Source: Tumebacillus amylolyticus
GTDB taxonomy: Bacteria; Bacillota; Bacilli; Tumebacillales; Tumebacillaceae
NCBI RefSeq assembly: GCF_016722965.1
Contig: NZ_JAEQNB010000002.1
Location: 62,001 to 126,000, forward strand
DNA length: 64,000 nucleotides
Direction: 5' to 3'
The stretch's first letter is position 1; the number at the start of each line of letters is the position of its first letter. The notes under the pieces were generated by a model. That model saw only the letters and a list, made by a program, of their open reading frames with translations. It was not told the origin of the DNA and searched no databases. Made by a program: the position numbers and the translations under genes. Shown piece after piece: positions 16,879 through 25,455 of the stretch.

Positions 16879-19146
16879 TCATTCTTGTGGAGCCGTGTCA
16901 TTAGCTAGTATGTCCCAATTGCGGAATTCCATCTCACGTCTTGGTTGTGCTTCCACCAGCGGCACGGTTGCATAGAGCAGAGCCAGCGCCGCCGCGACGA
17001 CGCCGGAGTCGTTGAACAGAAACGCCGCAAGAGCTGCCGTCAGCACCATCCGCCCGTTGCGTCGGAGCACGGGGGTGGCGTTTTTGCGACGGTAGATGCG
17101 CAGGACCAGAAACGCGAGCAACAGCAGGAACAGCTTGCCCCACGCCGAGACGCGCAGGAGCAGGAAGTTCAATTGCACTTTGCGCATCGCGATCTGGTAG
17201 AGATCTGAGAATTTACCATCCATCAATCCCTGAGCGGCGCGTCCGATGTGCGTCTGCTCCGTGTTTGGAAGCATCACATTGAGCGTGAGCATCCCGAAGA
17301 TGACGGCTGTGGAAGCTAGACTGAGCCACACCCAATTTTTGCGTGACATCCGCCAGTGACTGAACTGCATCAGCGCATACGTGCATCCCACGGCGGCTGC
17401 CAACGCTCCGCCGGCGTTCGTCCCGATGCGGGGAGCAGCAAACAGATAGATCACGCCTAGAAAAAGCGCCGTCGCCCACGCCTTCCCGCGCTGCGAAAGC
17501 TTGCTTCGTGTACGGTTCAGGGCATTAAGACTCAGCAAAAGCGACCCGAGCAGAACGCCCATGTACTCGTTGCCGATGCCATAGTAACGGGCTCCGGCGA
17601 TGGGATCATAGGACAGTACGGCGAGTTCCAAAAGCGGTCCTCCGATCAGCATGTCCACCACGAGCGTCAGGACGGTCAGCCCGGCGATCGTTCCAAGCCG
17701 TACCAACGGATCGCGGAACCCGCGTGCCATCAGCCACAGCGAAACGCTGAGCCCGAGTGAAAACCAAACGGTCTGCTCCGTGTTCACCGGATGGAATAGC
17801 GGGACAAACAACCACGAGAGCGGAAATACCAGCATCCATTCCGAGATCGGCGCGAGGAATCGCAACCAATTTCTGCGGAACAACTCCGCAAGCAAAATCA
17901 ACGCCGCCAGCCCAATCCACGTGTTGATCCAACCTTTGATCAACACCGAACGGGCGTTGCTTGGCACGAGCATTCGATCCACGATCCCGTTCAAGAGATT
18001 GAGATTGTCCACCTGCGTATTCATCACCGTCTGGGAAACGGCAGGCTGTCCCACCCATCCGTACCGATTTGCCACGAAGCCAAGCCCGCGCAGATAACTT
18101 GCAAACGTCGGCGCGAGGTCGTAGTTGGCGATGAGGCCCTTGCGCTTCGTTGTCGTGGACGTAAGCATCCCGCCTGCCATCACATCTCCCCCCGCCATCA
18201 ATACCGGCGCCAGAGCGGGCGCGTCGGAAGCGGGGTTTTTCACAGGTGTTGTCACAGCGACCAACGTCGTCGGACTCGCATCTCCCAGCAGTTTGCCAAG
18301 CAATGCGTCCCCGTCACGAAGCGCCAGATCATAGGCCCGCTGGGATTGCTGGTCTTGCATGAGATCACGGGACTTCATCCAGCGTGTCAAATCTCCCGGC
18401 TCCAGCACGAGGAACTGGGCATGCTCTTTGATTTTTCGATAGCTTTCGAAAAAAGCGCTCACATCGGTCCGCACTCCGTACGGACGCGAAGGGTCCGCTA
18501 CTCGACCGGCTTGAAAAGAACCGAAATCCACCTGTCCCTGGCTGTCCGTCGCAATCAACGCCGCCGAACGGTTAACTTCCCCGCCCCAGTCGGAATTGGC
18601 AATAACAGCCGTTTTGCCGCCCGGTTCGTGGATGATATCGCCGAGCAGACCCACCGTGGAGGGATTTCCTTTTTGCTTGTCCACGCTTTCGAGAAATTGC
18701 GGCCATTGCGGCAAAACAACGCCCGCCGTCGGTTCCTTGCCCATATGTCGGATATAGAGGTCGCGCCCCGTTACCGTCTGGCCGTCTTGCTGAACCGTCT
18801 CTCCCGCTTCATACGCTTCAACCGACGAGAGATTCGCCCCCGAACGACTGCCTGCCCCGATGGTGAGGGCGGCGTTGACGTCCGTTTTGCTTCCGAGCGT
18901 GTTCAAGTTCATGACGCCGATGGAGCCGACCTCTTGCATGTGCCAGAGGTTCGGCGTCCGCTCAGGCGTAATGTCCGAAAGGCGCAACCCGTCGAGCAAC
19001 AGCAAGACCACTTGCCGCTGGGTCTTCACGGGATCGTTGGAATACGCAATATCATCTGCGGCACGTGCTGACGAGACGGGCAGCGCCAGAGAGAGCAGCA
19101 TCAGCAACACCAACAGGCCACCGCCGAGCCTGAATTTTTTTCTCAT
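16879..19146 (-). CDS. alkaline-phosphatase-superfamily-like membrane protein
   Basis: A 755-residue protein with an N-terminal signal peptide (LLVLLMLLSLALPVSSARA), an extracytoplasmic domain of about 370 residues and then around ten membrane helices. The outer domain resembles the alkaline phosphatase fold: VVLLLLDGLRLSDI, RTPNLWHM, ALTIGAGSRSG and, before the membrane part, NYDLAPTFASYL. The classic metal-binding set is not clearly complete, so catalysis is uncertain. The membrane part includes SYDPIAGARYYGIGNEYMGVLLG. It overlaps the glycosyltransferase stop by four bases (ATGA), so the two are translationally coupled; a role in envelope or glycan synthesis is inferred from that. Confidence 0.7.
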   Translation of the reverse strand: MRKKFRLGGGLLVLLMLLSLALPVSSARAADDIAYSNDPVKTQRQVVLLLLDGLRLSDITPERTPNLWHMQEVGSIGVMNLNTLGSKTDVNAALTIGAGSRSGANLSSVEAYEAGETVQQDGQTVTGRDLYIRHMGKEPTAGVVLPQWPQFLESVDKQKGNPSTVGLLGDIIHEPGGKTAVIANSDWGGEVNRSAALIATDSQGQVDFGSFQAGRVADPSRPYGVRTDVSAFFESYRKIKEHAQFLVLEPGDLTRWMKSRDLMQDQQSQRAYDLALRDGDALLGKLLGDASPTTLVAVTTPVKNPASDAPALAPVLMAGGDVMAGGMLTSTTTKRKGLIANYDLAPTFASYLRGLGFVANRYGWVGQPAVSQTVMNTQVDNLNLLNGIVDRMLVPSNARSVLIKGWINTWIGLAALILLAELFRRNWLRFLAPISEWMLVFPLSWLFVPLFHPVNTEQTVWFSLGLSVSLWLMARGFRDPLVRLGTIAGLTVLTLVVDMLIGGPLLELAVLSYDPIAGARYYGIGNEYMGVLLGSLLLSLNALNRTRSKLSQRGKAWATALFLGVIYLFAAPRIGTNAGGALAAAVGCTYALMQFSHWRMSRKNWVWLSLASTAVIFGMLTLNVMLPNTEQTHIGRAAQGLMDGKFSDLYQIAMRKVQLNFLLLRVSAWGKLFLLLLAFLVLRIYRRKNATPVLRRNGRMVLTAALAAFLFNDSGVVAAALALLYATVPLVEAQPRREMEFRNWDILANDTAPQE

Positions 19147-20282
19147 ACGATCACTCCTTGGCGACTCTCCATCACCGCGTCATATTCCTTGAGCACCGCC
19201 TGCATCATCCCGTGTCGGGAAAAATGCTCCTGTGCCCGTTGAGAGCCGAGACGTCCCATTCGCTCGCGCACATCCGGCCGTTCGATCAAATAGCACAGGG
19301 AACTCGCGAGCAAAACCGAGTCTTCCGGCGGGACGAGCAGACCTGTCTCGCCATGCACGACCACTTCCGGCAACCCGCCGACATCGCTTGCGACTACGGG
19401 ACGACCCGCCAACATCGCTTCAATGGCGACGAGGCCCAGACCCTCCTGCCTCGACGGGCAGACGGCGATGTCCACGCCCGGCAACACCTGTGCGGCGTTC
19501 GGCACTTCGCCGAGAAAACGCACGCGGGCGAGACCGACTTTGCCTGCGAGATATTGATAGTCGGACAACATCGGCCCGTCGCCGATCAGAACCAGTTCGG
19601 CATCGAAGCCTCGCGACAATAAAATCGTGAACGCTTCGAGCAGCCTGTCGATTCCCTTCTCCGGCACCATCCGCCCGATGCACGCGATCACCACGCGATC
19701 GTCGTCTTCACAACCAAGCACAGCACGCGCATAGCGTCGAGTCAGCGGCGGCGGGCCTTGTATGCCGTTGCGAATCGTCACCGAACGGTACTCTTCCACG
19801 CCGTGTGACAAGCGAATTTCTTGTCGCAGCGAATCGGACACGGCGATGATGCGGTCGGTGTCGACGGCGAGGCGGCGCTCCAGCGCGTTCATCGCTTTTT
19901 TCAAAAGAGCTTGGCGGGGCAGGACGTGGTTGTGGACGGTGTAGAGCACAGCCGGGCGGGGTTCGATACCGCGCACGGCAAACCGTCCGACATAGCCCGC
20001 TTTGGCCCCGTGCAGGTGGACGATGTCAAACTTCTCCCGCCGCATGACTTTCTGCAGATGCCGCACAGCCAGCCAGTCGGAGATTGGATTCATCCCGTCA
20101 TCGAGCGGAAACGGCACGGTCGAAACCAAACTCCTGAGTTCTTGAAAAAGCGCCGTTTTCTTCGGGCACGCCGCCGTAACACGGTGTCCGGCGTCTTGCA
20201 AGCCTTGAATCAAATCCAGCACATGACGACGCATGCCGCCCTGCATCGGGCGCAACACTTGAAGTACATGATAGGTACGCAT
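19143..20282 (-). CDS. glycosyltransferase family 4 protein
   Basis: A 379-residue GT-B fold enzyme. The acceptor half begins VLQVLRPMQGGMRRHVLDLIQGL; the donor half has RNGIQGPPP, VIACIGRMVPEKGIDRLLEAF and the family signature CPSRQEGLGLVAIEAMLAGRPVVASDVGGLPEVV with the E-x7-E region that binds the nucleotide sugar. It transfers a sugar from an activated donor to an envelope acceptor that cannot be named. GAGAGGTGA before ATG 20282 sets the start; the frame is open further upstream with no ribosome site. First gene of a likely operon with the AlkP-like membrane protein and KorAB. Confidence 0.88.
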   Translation of the reverse strand: MRTYHVLQVLRPMQGGMRRHVLDLIQGLQDAGHRVTAACPKKTALFQELRSLVSTVPFPLDDGMNPISDWLAVRHLQKVMRREKFDIVHLHGAKAGYVGRFAVRGIEPRPAVLYTVHNHVLPRQALLKKAMNALERRLAVDTDRIIAVSDSLRQEIRLSHGVEEYRSVTIRNGIQGPPPLTRRYARAVLGCEDDDRVVIACIGRMVPEKGIDRLLEAFTILLSRGFDAELVLIGDGPMLSDYQYLAGKVGLARVRFLGEVPNAAQVLPGVDIAVCPSRQEGLGLVAIEAMLAGRPVVASDVGGLPEVVVHGETGLLVPPEDSVLLASSLCYLIERPDVRERMGRLGSQRAQEHFSRHGMMQAVLKEYDAVMESRQGVIV

Positions 20283-20329
20283 AAGGTCACCTCTCTCATC
20301 TCTTCCAGTACTTCCCCGAAATGAGCATG

Positions 20330-20367
20330 AAAAAACCACCTGCTCTCCAAGAGAACAGGTGGTTTTT
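20330..20367 (-). terminator. intrinsic terminator after the LysM/3D gene
   Basis: Hairpin AACCACCTGTTCTC / GAGAGCAGGTGGTT (minus strand) with T6. Confidence 0.88.
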
Positions 20368-21240
20368 TTATTTCAAGATATAGAGTTGGATATTTTGCTT
20401 GCCGAACTGGATCAGTTGGGTGTGGTTCGCGTCGATGTAGATGTCGATGCGGTTGCCCTTGATCGCGCCGCCGGTGTCTTCGGCAGTTGCGAAGAAACCG
20501 CCCGCCGGAAGCAGCGGAGAATTGTAGCCGGTCACCCAGACTTTCGAGCCCAGCGGAATCACGTTCGGGTCGACCGAGATGACGCCTTCACGCACTTGGG
20601 TGCCCATCTTGGTCTTGCCGCCCCATTGCCACATGATGTTGCCCGGACCGTACGCGGTAGCCGCGACGTCAACGGTCTTGGAATATTCCTTGCCGGCAAC
20701 GGTCGGAGCGGCCGGTTGCTTCACCGGCGCAAGAACCGGAGTGGTACGAACCGGAGTCGGAGCTTTTGCTTCTGCACGAGCCGGAGCCGGAGTCGCTGCG
20801 TGTTCTGCGCCCTTGGCCGGAGCTGGGGACGTTTCGATCGCTTTGACGACCGGAGTGATGTTGGTGTTCTTGCCGACCGGAATCGTGATCACTTCGCCGA
20901 TGAAGAGGTTCTCACGGTCGAGGTGGTTCACACGTTTGATGTCGGCGATGGTGGTGTTGTAGCGTTTCGCGAGATAGCTCATGTAGTCACCGTTGCCCAC
21001 TTTGTACGGGAACGGCATGTTGAGCGTTTGGCCTGCGAGAACGACGTCCGATTTCAAGTTGTTGGTGAATTTCACCGCTGCCACCGTGGTGCCGTTGACT
21101 TTCGCCAGCTCGGAAAGGGTTTGGCCCGGTTGGACGGTGATTGCGGCCGCTTCGGCCTTGGTGTTGATCAGGGTCAGTGCGCCTGCCATCATCAGAGTAC
21201 CTACGAGGAGGTGCTTCCAATTTTTCTTCATGTTCATCAT
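20368..21240 (-). CDS. secreted LysM and 3D domain cell-wall protein
   Basis: A 290-residue exported protein. A signal peptide (to about residue 32, ending TKAEAAA) is followed by two LysM repeats (ITVQPGQTLSELAKVNGTTVA and YKVGNGDYMSYLAKRYNTTI, each with a later LxxGQTL/LFIGEVI strand), an Ala/Pro-rich linker, and a C-terminal 3D domain (VDVAATAYGPG to the end) with the conserved aspartates in AEDTGGAIKGNRIDIYI. The form matches YocH-type lytic transglycosylase-like proteins. It should bind peptidoglycan and trim it outside the cell. It sits directly behind a c-di-AMP riboswitch, a common pairing for cell-wall hydrolases. Confidence 0.9.
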   Translation of the reverse strand: MMNMKKNWKHLLVGTLMMAGALTLINTKAEAAAITVQPGQTLSELAKVNGTTVAAVKFTNNLKSDVVLAGQTLNMPFPYKVGNGDYMSYLAKRYNTTIADIKRVNHLDRENLFIGEVITIPVGKNTNITPVVKAIETSPAPAKGAEHAATPAPARAEAKAPTPVRTTPVLAPVKQPAAPTVAGKEYSKTVDVAATAYGPGNIMWQWGGKTKMGTQVREGVISVDPNVIPLGSKVWVTGYNSPLLPAGGFFATAEDTGGAIKGNRIDIYIDANHTQLIQFGKQNIQLYILK

Positions 21241-21256
21241 GTTGCACGTCCCTTCT

Positions 21257-21378
21257 AAAAGCCTGCGGAGTTAGCTGACGGATTCGGGAAGAAGGTTCCC
21301 GCCCGTTGACGAGTTGTCACGGGTTCACCCCAAGTTTGGTTCCTCCGCTCCTCTTCGAAAGTGAGGATTCGGCTTGTT
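21257..21378 (-). promoter_or_regulatory. ydaO/yuaA-type c-di-AMP riboswitch
   Basis: Read on the minus strand the leader has the conserved blocks of this riboswitch: AAGCCGAATCC at the 5' end, GGAGCGGAGGAACC, then TTGGGGTGAACCC, and 3' GGGAACC..CCCGAATCC, GTCAGCTAACTCCGCAGGC. P1 is closed by AACAAGCC (21371-21378) and GGCTTTT (21257-21263). In this class c-di-AMP binding switches transcription off. No separate terminator hairpin is seen before the ATG; AGAAGGG follows at once, so control might act on the aptamer 3' strand. Confidence 0.88.
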
Positions 21379-21466
21379 AAGTTTTATTTGTCGTTCGCTG
21401 TCGAACATAGGCATAACTCTACCAGACAATCCCGAGTGCTTCACTAGGTGATAACTGGAAACCGAC

Positions 21467-21505
21467 TGGGAAATCCTCCGCAGCCGATGAGACTGCGGGT
21501 TCCCA
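21467..21505. other. unexplained stem-loop upstream of the c-di-AMP riboswitch
   Basis: TGGGAA / TTCCCA and CCGCAG / CTGCGG form two stacked six-base stems with an internal bulge and a nine-base loop. No T-tract follows, so it is not a plain terminator. It lies between the speA terminator and the riboswitch. Confidence 0.45.
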
Positions 21506-21513
21506 CCGAATTG

Positions 21514-21560
21514 GAAAAAAGCTCCCGTCCACCTCGGCGGTGGACGGGAGCTCTTTTTCG
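21514..21560 (-). terminator. intrinsic terminator after speA
   Basis: Long hairpin AGCTCCCGTCCACC / GGTGGACGGGAGCT, then T6 on the minus strand. Confidence 0.9.
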
Positions 21561-21564
21561 GGTA

Positions 21565-23013
21565 TTATTTGAGAACTTTGACGAATTCTATGTTGGGATC
21601 GTCCGGGCCTTGGACCGGCAGACCTTCTTTGACATGTTCGACGATGTAGTCGATGTTGTCGGTGGTGACGACTTCGCCCGGCATGACAATCGGGATACCC
21701 GGCGGGTAGACCATGATGAACTCGGCGATGATGCGGCCGGCCGCTTCTGCAAGCGGGATGATCTCCGTCTGCTTGTTGTAGAACGCGTCGCGCGGCGAAA
21801 GGGCCAGCAGCGGCGTGGACGGGTACTTGACCTGTTTGCGCTCCAGAACTTCGCGGCGGTACTTCGTCGCGATCACTTCAAGTGCGCTGACGAGCGCGTC
21901 AATCGTTTCTTGCGTGTCGCCGAACGTGATGATGCAGAGAATGTTGTAGAGGTCGGACATTTCGACTTCGATGTTGAAGTCGGTGCGCAGAATCTTCTCG
22001 ACTTCCCAGCCCGTCAGACCTAAGTTGGAGACGGTGACGTTGATTTTCAACGGGTCGTGTGCGAAGGTTGCGGAGTTTTTCAGAATCTCGTCGCCGAAGC
22101 AGTAGAGACCGTCGATCGCATTGATGCGGTTGCGGCAAGCGCGGGCGAGTTCCAGTGTTTTGGTAATCAGGTCGTGGCCGTGGATGGCGAGGTTCTTCCG
22201 TGCGACGTCCAACGAGGCCAGCAGCAGGTACGACGTCGAAGTCGTATGCAACATGGAGAGCACCGATTGGACGTGGTCCGGCGAGACCAAGCCTTCGCGG
22301 ACGTTGAGCACCGAACTCTGCGTCATGGAGCCGCCGAGTTTGTGAACGGACGTGGCCGCCATGTCGGCACCGGCTTGCATCGCCGAGAGCGGCAAGTCTT
22401 CGTGGAAGCCAAACAGCACGCCGTGCGCTTCGTCAACCAAAACCGGGATGCCGCGTTCATGCGACAGATCCACAATCGACTTGAGATCGGCGGACACACC
22501 GAAGTAGGTCGGGTTGATCAGAAGCAGCGCTTTGGCGTCTGCGTTTTCGTCAAGCGCCTTGCGAACCGTATCGAGCGATACGCCGTGGGCGATGCCGATC
22601 TCCGGATCGATCTCCGGATGCATAAATACTGGATGCGCTCCAGAGAAGATGATCGCCGAGAGGATCGACTTGTGGACGTTTCGCGGTACGAGAATTTTCT
22701 CACCGGGGCCGACGGCAGCCATGACCATCGTCATGATCGCACCGGACGTTCCGTGTACCGAGAAATAAGTATGGTCCGCGCCGTACGCGCGTGCGGCCAG
22801 CTCCTGCGCCTCCTTGATAATTCCCTTCGGCGAATGCAGGTCGTCCAACGGCGCGATGTTGATCAAATCTATGGACAATGCGTTCGGTCCGATGAACTCG
22901 GAGAATTCGTTCGGCATCCCGAAGCCTTTTTTATGCGCGGGAATGTGAAATTGAATCGGGTTCCGGCTCGCGTGTTCCACGAGCTTCGTGAACAGGGGGG
23001 TTTGGTTTTGCAT
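21565..23013 (-). CDS. speA: Orn/Lys/Arg decarboxylase family protein, probable arginine decarboxylase
   Basis: A 482-residue fold type I PLP enzyme. The N-terminal FHIPAHKKGFGMP motif, YFSVHGTSGAIMTMVMA, the cofactor-binding VDEAHGVLFGFH and the PLP lysine in TSVHKLGGSMTQSS are those of the major domain of COG1982 decarboxylases. The length equals the short Bacillus SpeA/YaaO form without the wing domain. SpeA makes agmatine for polyamine synthesis; lysine as substrate (YaaO) cannot be excluded. ATG 23013 is taken with AAAGGTG ahead; an in-frame GTG lies at 23019. Its own promoter (TATAAT 23053-23058) drives it alone. Confidence 0.85.
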   Translation of the reverse strand: MQNQTPLFTKLVEHASRNPIQFHIPAHKKGFGMPNEFSEFIGPNALSIDLINIAPLDDLHSPKGIIKEAQELAARAYGADHTYFSVHGTSGAIMTMVMAAVGPGEKILVPRNVHKSILSAIIFSGAHPVFMHPEIDPEIGIAHGVSLDTVRKALDENADAKALLLINPTYFGVSADLKSIVDLSHERGIPVLVDEAHGVLFGFHEDLPLSAMQAGADMAATSVHKLGGSMTQSSVLNVREGLVSPDHVQSVLSMLHTTSTSYLLLASLDVARKNLAIHGHDLITKTLELARACRNRINAIDGLYCFGDEILKNSATFAHDPLKINVTVSNLGLTGWEVEKILRTDFNIEVEMSDLYNILCIITFGDTQETIDALVSALEVIATKYRREVLERKQVKYPSTPLLALSPRDAFYNKQTEIIPLAEAAGRIIAEFIMVYPPGIPIVMPGEVVTTDNIDYIVEHVKEGLPVQGPDDPNIEFVKVLK

Positions 23014-23052
23014 TCTCACACCTTTCCTTTCGTCAGAAACATAACGAAAGCC

Positions 23053-23061
23053 ATTATATCA
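23053..23061 (-). promoter_or_regulatory. extended -10 promoter (TGATATAAT) of speA
   Basis: TGnTATAAT on the minus strand, 40 bases ahead of the ATG; no strong -35 (TTCTAA). Confidence 0.55.
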
Positions 23062-23154
23062 CCTTTGGTGCTAGATTAGAAATAATATTTTCTCATCTTT
23101 TAGTATGAACTTGCAGTCGCGATCGATGGCTGTTGCTAGTATCCCCGCAAATCG

Positions 23155-23197
23155 AAAAAACACCCTGTCGCCGACACGCGAAAACAGGGTGTTTTTT
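23155..23197 (-). terminator. intrinsic terminator after ywhD
   Basis: Hairpin ACACCCTGT / ACAGGGTGT with flanking A6 and T7. Confidence 0.82.
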
Positions 23198-23210
23198 TGC
23201 GCAAAAGGGG

Positions 23211-23672
23211 TTAGGCAAGCTGTGCTTTGACGTCATCCGGCGTGTTGGCCCAGAGGTCTGCGCGGAACGTTTCCATGAAGGTGCGGAGCTTGGTTTTTTG
23301 GTCGGCATCGAGATGCGGGAGTTGGACTTTGCCTTTGATCGCGCCCTCCATCGCCATGACCAGCGGGCCGACGCTTTTGTAGCCGACCATGAGATCGCGG
23401 TTGACGACGATTTCGGCGGAGACGATGCCGTGGTAGCCGCGGCCGGACTCGAACGTTTTCAATTGAATCCAGACTTCTTGGATGCGGCGGCCGTTCGGGA
23501 CGTCCTCCGGTTTGGTATAGGTGCGGAAATCGACGCCGCGTTCGAGGCGGGACTTGCCGTGGATGGCACCGTTGTCAACATAAATCTCGTCGCCGTCGAT
23601 CATGACGACAGACAGCGTAGCGAAATCCTCCGGGGTGTCATGCCCCGTGCGTCCGGTAAGATTCAGTTCCAT
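23211..23672 (-). CDS. ywhD: YwhD family protein
   Basis: A 153-residue soluble protein that matches what I recall of the Bacillales YwhD family: a DGDEIYVDNGAIHGKSRLERG core, EDVPNGR, and a helical C terminus ending ADLWANTPDDVKAQLA. No function is established. The frame continues far upstream as a longer open frame, but AGGAGG ten bases before ATG 23672 fixes the start. It stands alone between terminators. Confidence 0.75.
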   Translation of the reverse strand: MELNLTGRTGHDTPEDFATLSVVMIDGDEIYVDNGAIHGKSRLERGVDFRTYTKPEDVPNGRRIQEVWIQLKTFESGRGYHGIVSAEIVVNRDLMVGYKSVGPLVMAMEGAIKGKVQLPHLDADQKTKLRTFMETFRADLWANTPDDVKAQLA

Positions 23673-23775
23673 GAGGGAGTTCCTCCTATGTAGTGTTGTT
23701 GAGTTTATTGTAGCGCAGATGGAGGTTGCTGTCATGCCAAGAAGGTCAGAGGGTTTCGTGAGCAGAAGTAGTGGA

Positions 23776-23815
23776 GAAAAAAAGCCCAACGGAGTAAGTT
23801 GGGCTTCTTTTTCGC
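23776..23815 (-). terminator. intrinsic terminator after the haem-type membrane protein gene
   Basis: AAGCCCAAC / GTTGGGCTT hairpin with A and T runs. Confidence 0.82.
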
Positions 23816-23821
23816 GAGTGT

Positions 23822-24466
23822 TTAGTTTTCGGGTCGGAGTTCCGGTTTCTTGGCGTTCTTGCTGAGGTACCAGACGAGGCCCCAGACGACGACGGTGGCG
23901 CAGATCATGAAGAAGAAAAAACCTCCCGCATGGATGCAGAGCACGACGAGCCATGCGTTGGTGAGCACGAAGTGCGTTTTGCGCATGTCTTTGTTCTTGA
24001 CGCGTTGGAACAGCATGCCGTAGATCGCCAGGGCGAGCAGGAGCAAGAAGCCGGCGAGACCGGACTTGACTTTGGCGTCGCTGAATTTGGTGATCAGGTA
24101 GTATCCGCCGTGGATCGTGACCAGAATCAAGGCGATGTATCCGGTGTAGGTATGGACTTTGTAGAGGAGCTTGCCGGTTTTTTTGATCAAGTTGTTCGGG
24201 GTGCCGAGTTTTTTCTTGAACAGGAACCACCAGAAGCTCAGGCCCCCGAAGGCGATGGCGATGTTGCCGAGGAGAGTGAAAATTTCGTTGCCTTCTTCTT
24301 TGTGCATGCCAGGTGGACGCTGACCGTTGCCCATCCCTTCGCCCATCGGCGGGCGTTGGCCCGGTACGCGGGTCGGAATGCTATAATAATAGTAGGCAAT
24401 GAGTGCTGCACTGACGAGGATCACGAGAATTGCAGGGACCCAGATGCGTAGACGACCTTTTTCCAT
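23822..24466 (-). CDS. haem-type (ferric reductase / cytochrome b561-like) membrane protein
   Basis: A 214-residue protein with five hydrophobic segments. The first is followed by a Pro/Gly/Met-rich outer loop (GQRPPMGEGMGNGQRPPGMH). The later helices carry histidines in positions suited to bis-haem ligation: KVHTYTGY, TIHGGYY, RKTHFVLTNAW and CIHAGG. That pattern resembles ferric reductase-like and b561-type domains. There is no flavin or NAD domain, so it would need a separate electron donor. AAGGAG precedes ATG 24466. Divergent from the hydrolase; a function in transmembrane electron transfer is inference. Confidence 0.65.
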   Translation of the reverse strand: MEKGRLRIWVPAILVILVSAALIAYYYYSIPTRVPGQRPPMGEGMGNGQRPPGMHKEEGNEIFTLLGNIAIAFGGLSFWWFLFKKKLGTPNNLIKKTGKLLYKVHTYTGYIALILVTIHGGYYLITKFSDAKVKSGLAGFLLLLALAIYGMLFQRVKNKDMRKTHFVLTNAWLVVLCIHAGGFFFFMICATVVVWGLVWYLSKNAKKPELRPEN

Positions 24467-24572
24467 AACTCCAACTCCTTGTATGGTGCTCTCTTTTCTT
24501 GGATGTTTGCATTATAGAAGACGAAGATTTGAAATTGATTTGAGACTTGATTTGACGAAAGGAAGTTTGCTG

Positions 24573-25388
24573 ATGGAGCGGATGCCTTTGGATGGGACGA
24601 TTGTATCTCGAAAATCGATGCTCGTCCATGAAGAGTATCGTGACCAAGTGACGGTCGAACGAATCCTCTATCTCGTGGACGGGTTGAAGGTGGTTGGATT
24701 TCTTGCAAAGCCGTTGGCGGCACGTGTGGGTCAGAAGTTTCCCGTGATGATCTACAACCGGGGCGGGTTTCGGTCGTTTAGCAAGATCAAGGACGAGGCC
24801 TTGCGTCGAATCGCCGGGTATGCGGCGCGCGGGTATGTCGTGCTGGCGACACAGTATCGCGGCAATGACGGCGGGCAGGGGCGCGATGAATATGGCGGAG
24901 TGGATTTGAAGGATGTAGTTGCGCTCTCGTGGCTGGCAGAGAGCCTGTCAGAGGCGGATGTGGAGCGGATGGTGATGTTTGGACATTCGCGGGGTGGGAT
25001 GATGACGTATCTGTGCATTCGGCACGGGATGAAGCTGCTGGCGGCCGCTGTGACGAGCGCACCGACAGACTTGGCTCGCAGGCCGTTGCCTCATGCGTTG
25101 GAGCAGTTGTACGGAGATTTGTTCGGAGAGCCGGAGGAGAATCCCACTGCGTATGAGGAGAGGTCGGCGTTGCGATGGGTGGAGGAATTGCGGGTGCCGC
25201 TGTTGATCCAAGCGGGCGGCGTGGACAAGCGAGTTTTTCCGGAGGAGTCTATGGAGTTGGTGGAGCGATTGCAGGAACTGGGGTACGAGCACAAATTCAT
25301 CCTCTATCCAGAAGGCGACCATCATTTAGAGACTGTGAAAGAAGCGCGAGATGAGGCGATTTTTGCTTGGTTTGAGAAGTATGTTTGA
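24573..25388 (+). CDS. alpha/beta hydrolase, prolyl oligopeptidase-like
   Basis: A 271-residue alpha/beta hydrolase. The nucleophile elbow is MFGHSRGGMMTYL, the acid is likely the Asp in AGGVDKRVFPEES, and the His lies in YPEGDHHLE. The oxyanion region is YNRGGFRSF. The layout equals the catalytic domain of S9 peptidases and related esterases without a beta-propeller, so it may be an esterase or a small peptidase. Start ATG 24573 has GAAAGGAAG ahead; the frame is open about 58 codons further upstream without a usable ribosome site. Confidence 0.82.
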   Translation: MERMPLDGTIVSRKSMLVHEEYRDQVTVERILYLVDGLKVVGFLAKPLAARVGQKFPVMIYNRGGFRSFSKIKDEALRRIAGYAARGYVVLATQYRGNDGGQGRDEYGGVDLKDVVALSWLAESLSEADVERMVMFGHSRGGMMTYLCIRHGMKLLAAAVTSAPTDLARRPLPHALEQLYGDLFGEPEENPTAYEERSALRWVEELRVPLLIQAGGVDKRVFPEESMELVERLQELGYEHKFILYPEGDHHLETVKEARDEAIFAWFEKYV

Positions 25389-25390
25389 GA

Positions 25391-25434
25391 AAAAAATAGA
25401 TCGCCCTTGAGTTGGTTCCTCGGCGATCTATTTC
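25391..25434. terminator. probable bidirectional terminator
   Basis: AATAGATCGCC / GGCGATCTATT with a 16-base loop, between the hydrolase and the convergent response regulator gene. Confidence 0.6.
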
Positions 25435-25455
25435 TGATTTTATGTGTGTAAGGTT

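Noticed and set aside
21430-21510. Second riboswitch (cobalamin type) before the LysM gene
   Set aside because: A few blocks (ACTGGGAA, CCGATGAG) recall B12 leaders, but the B12 box and the core order are missing.
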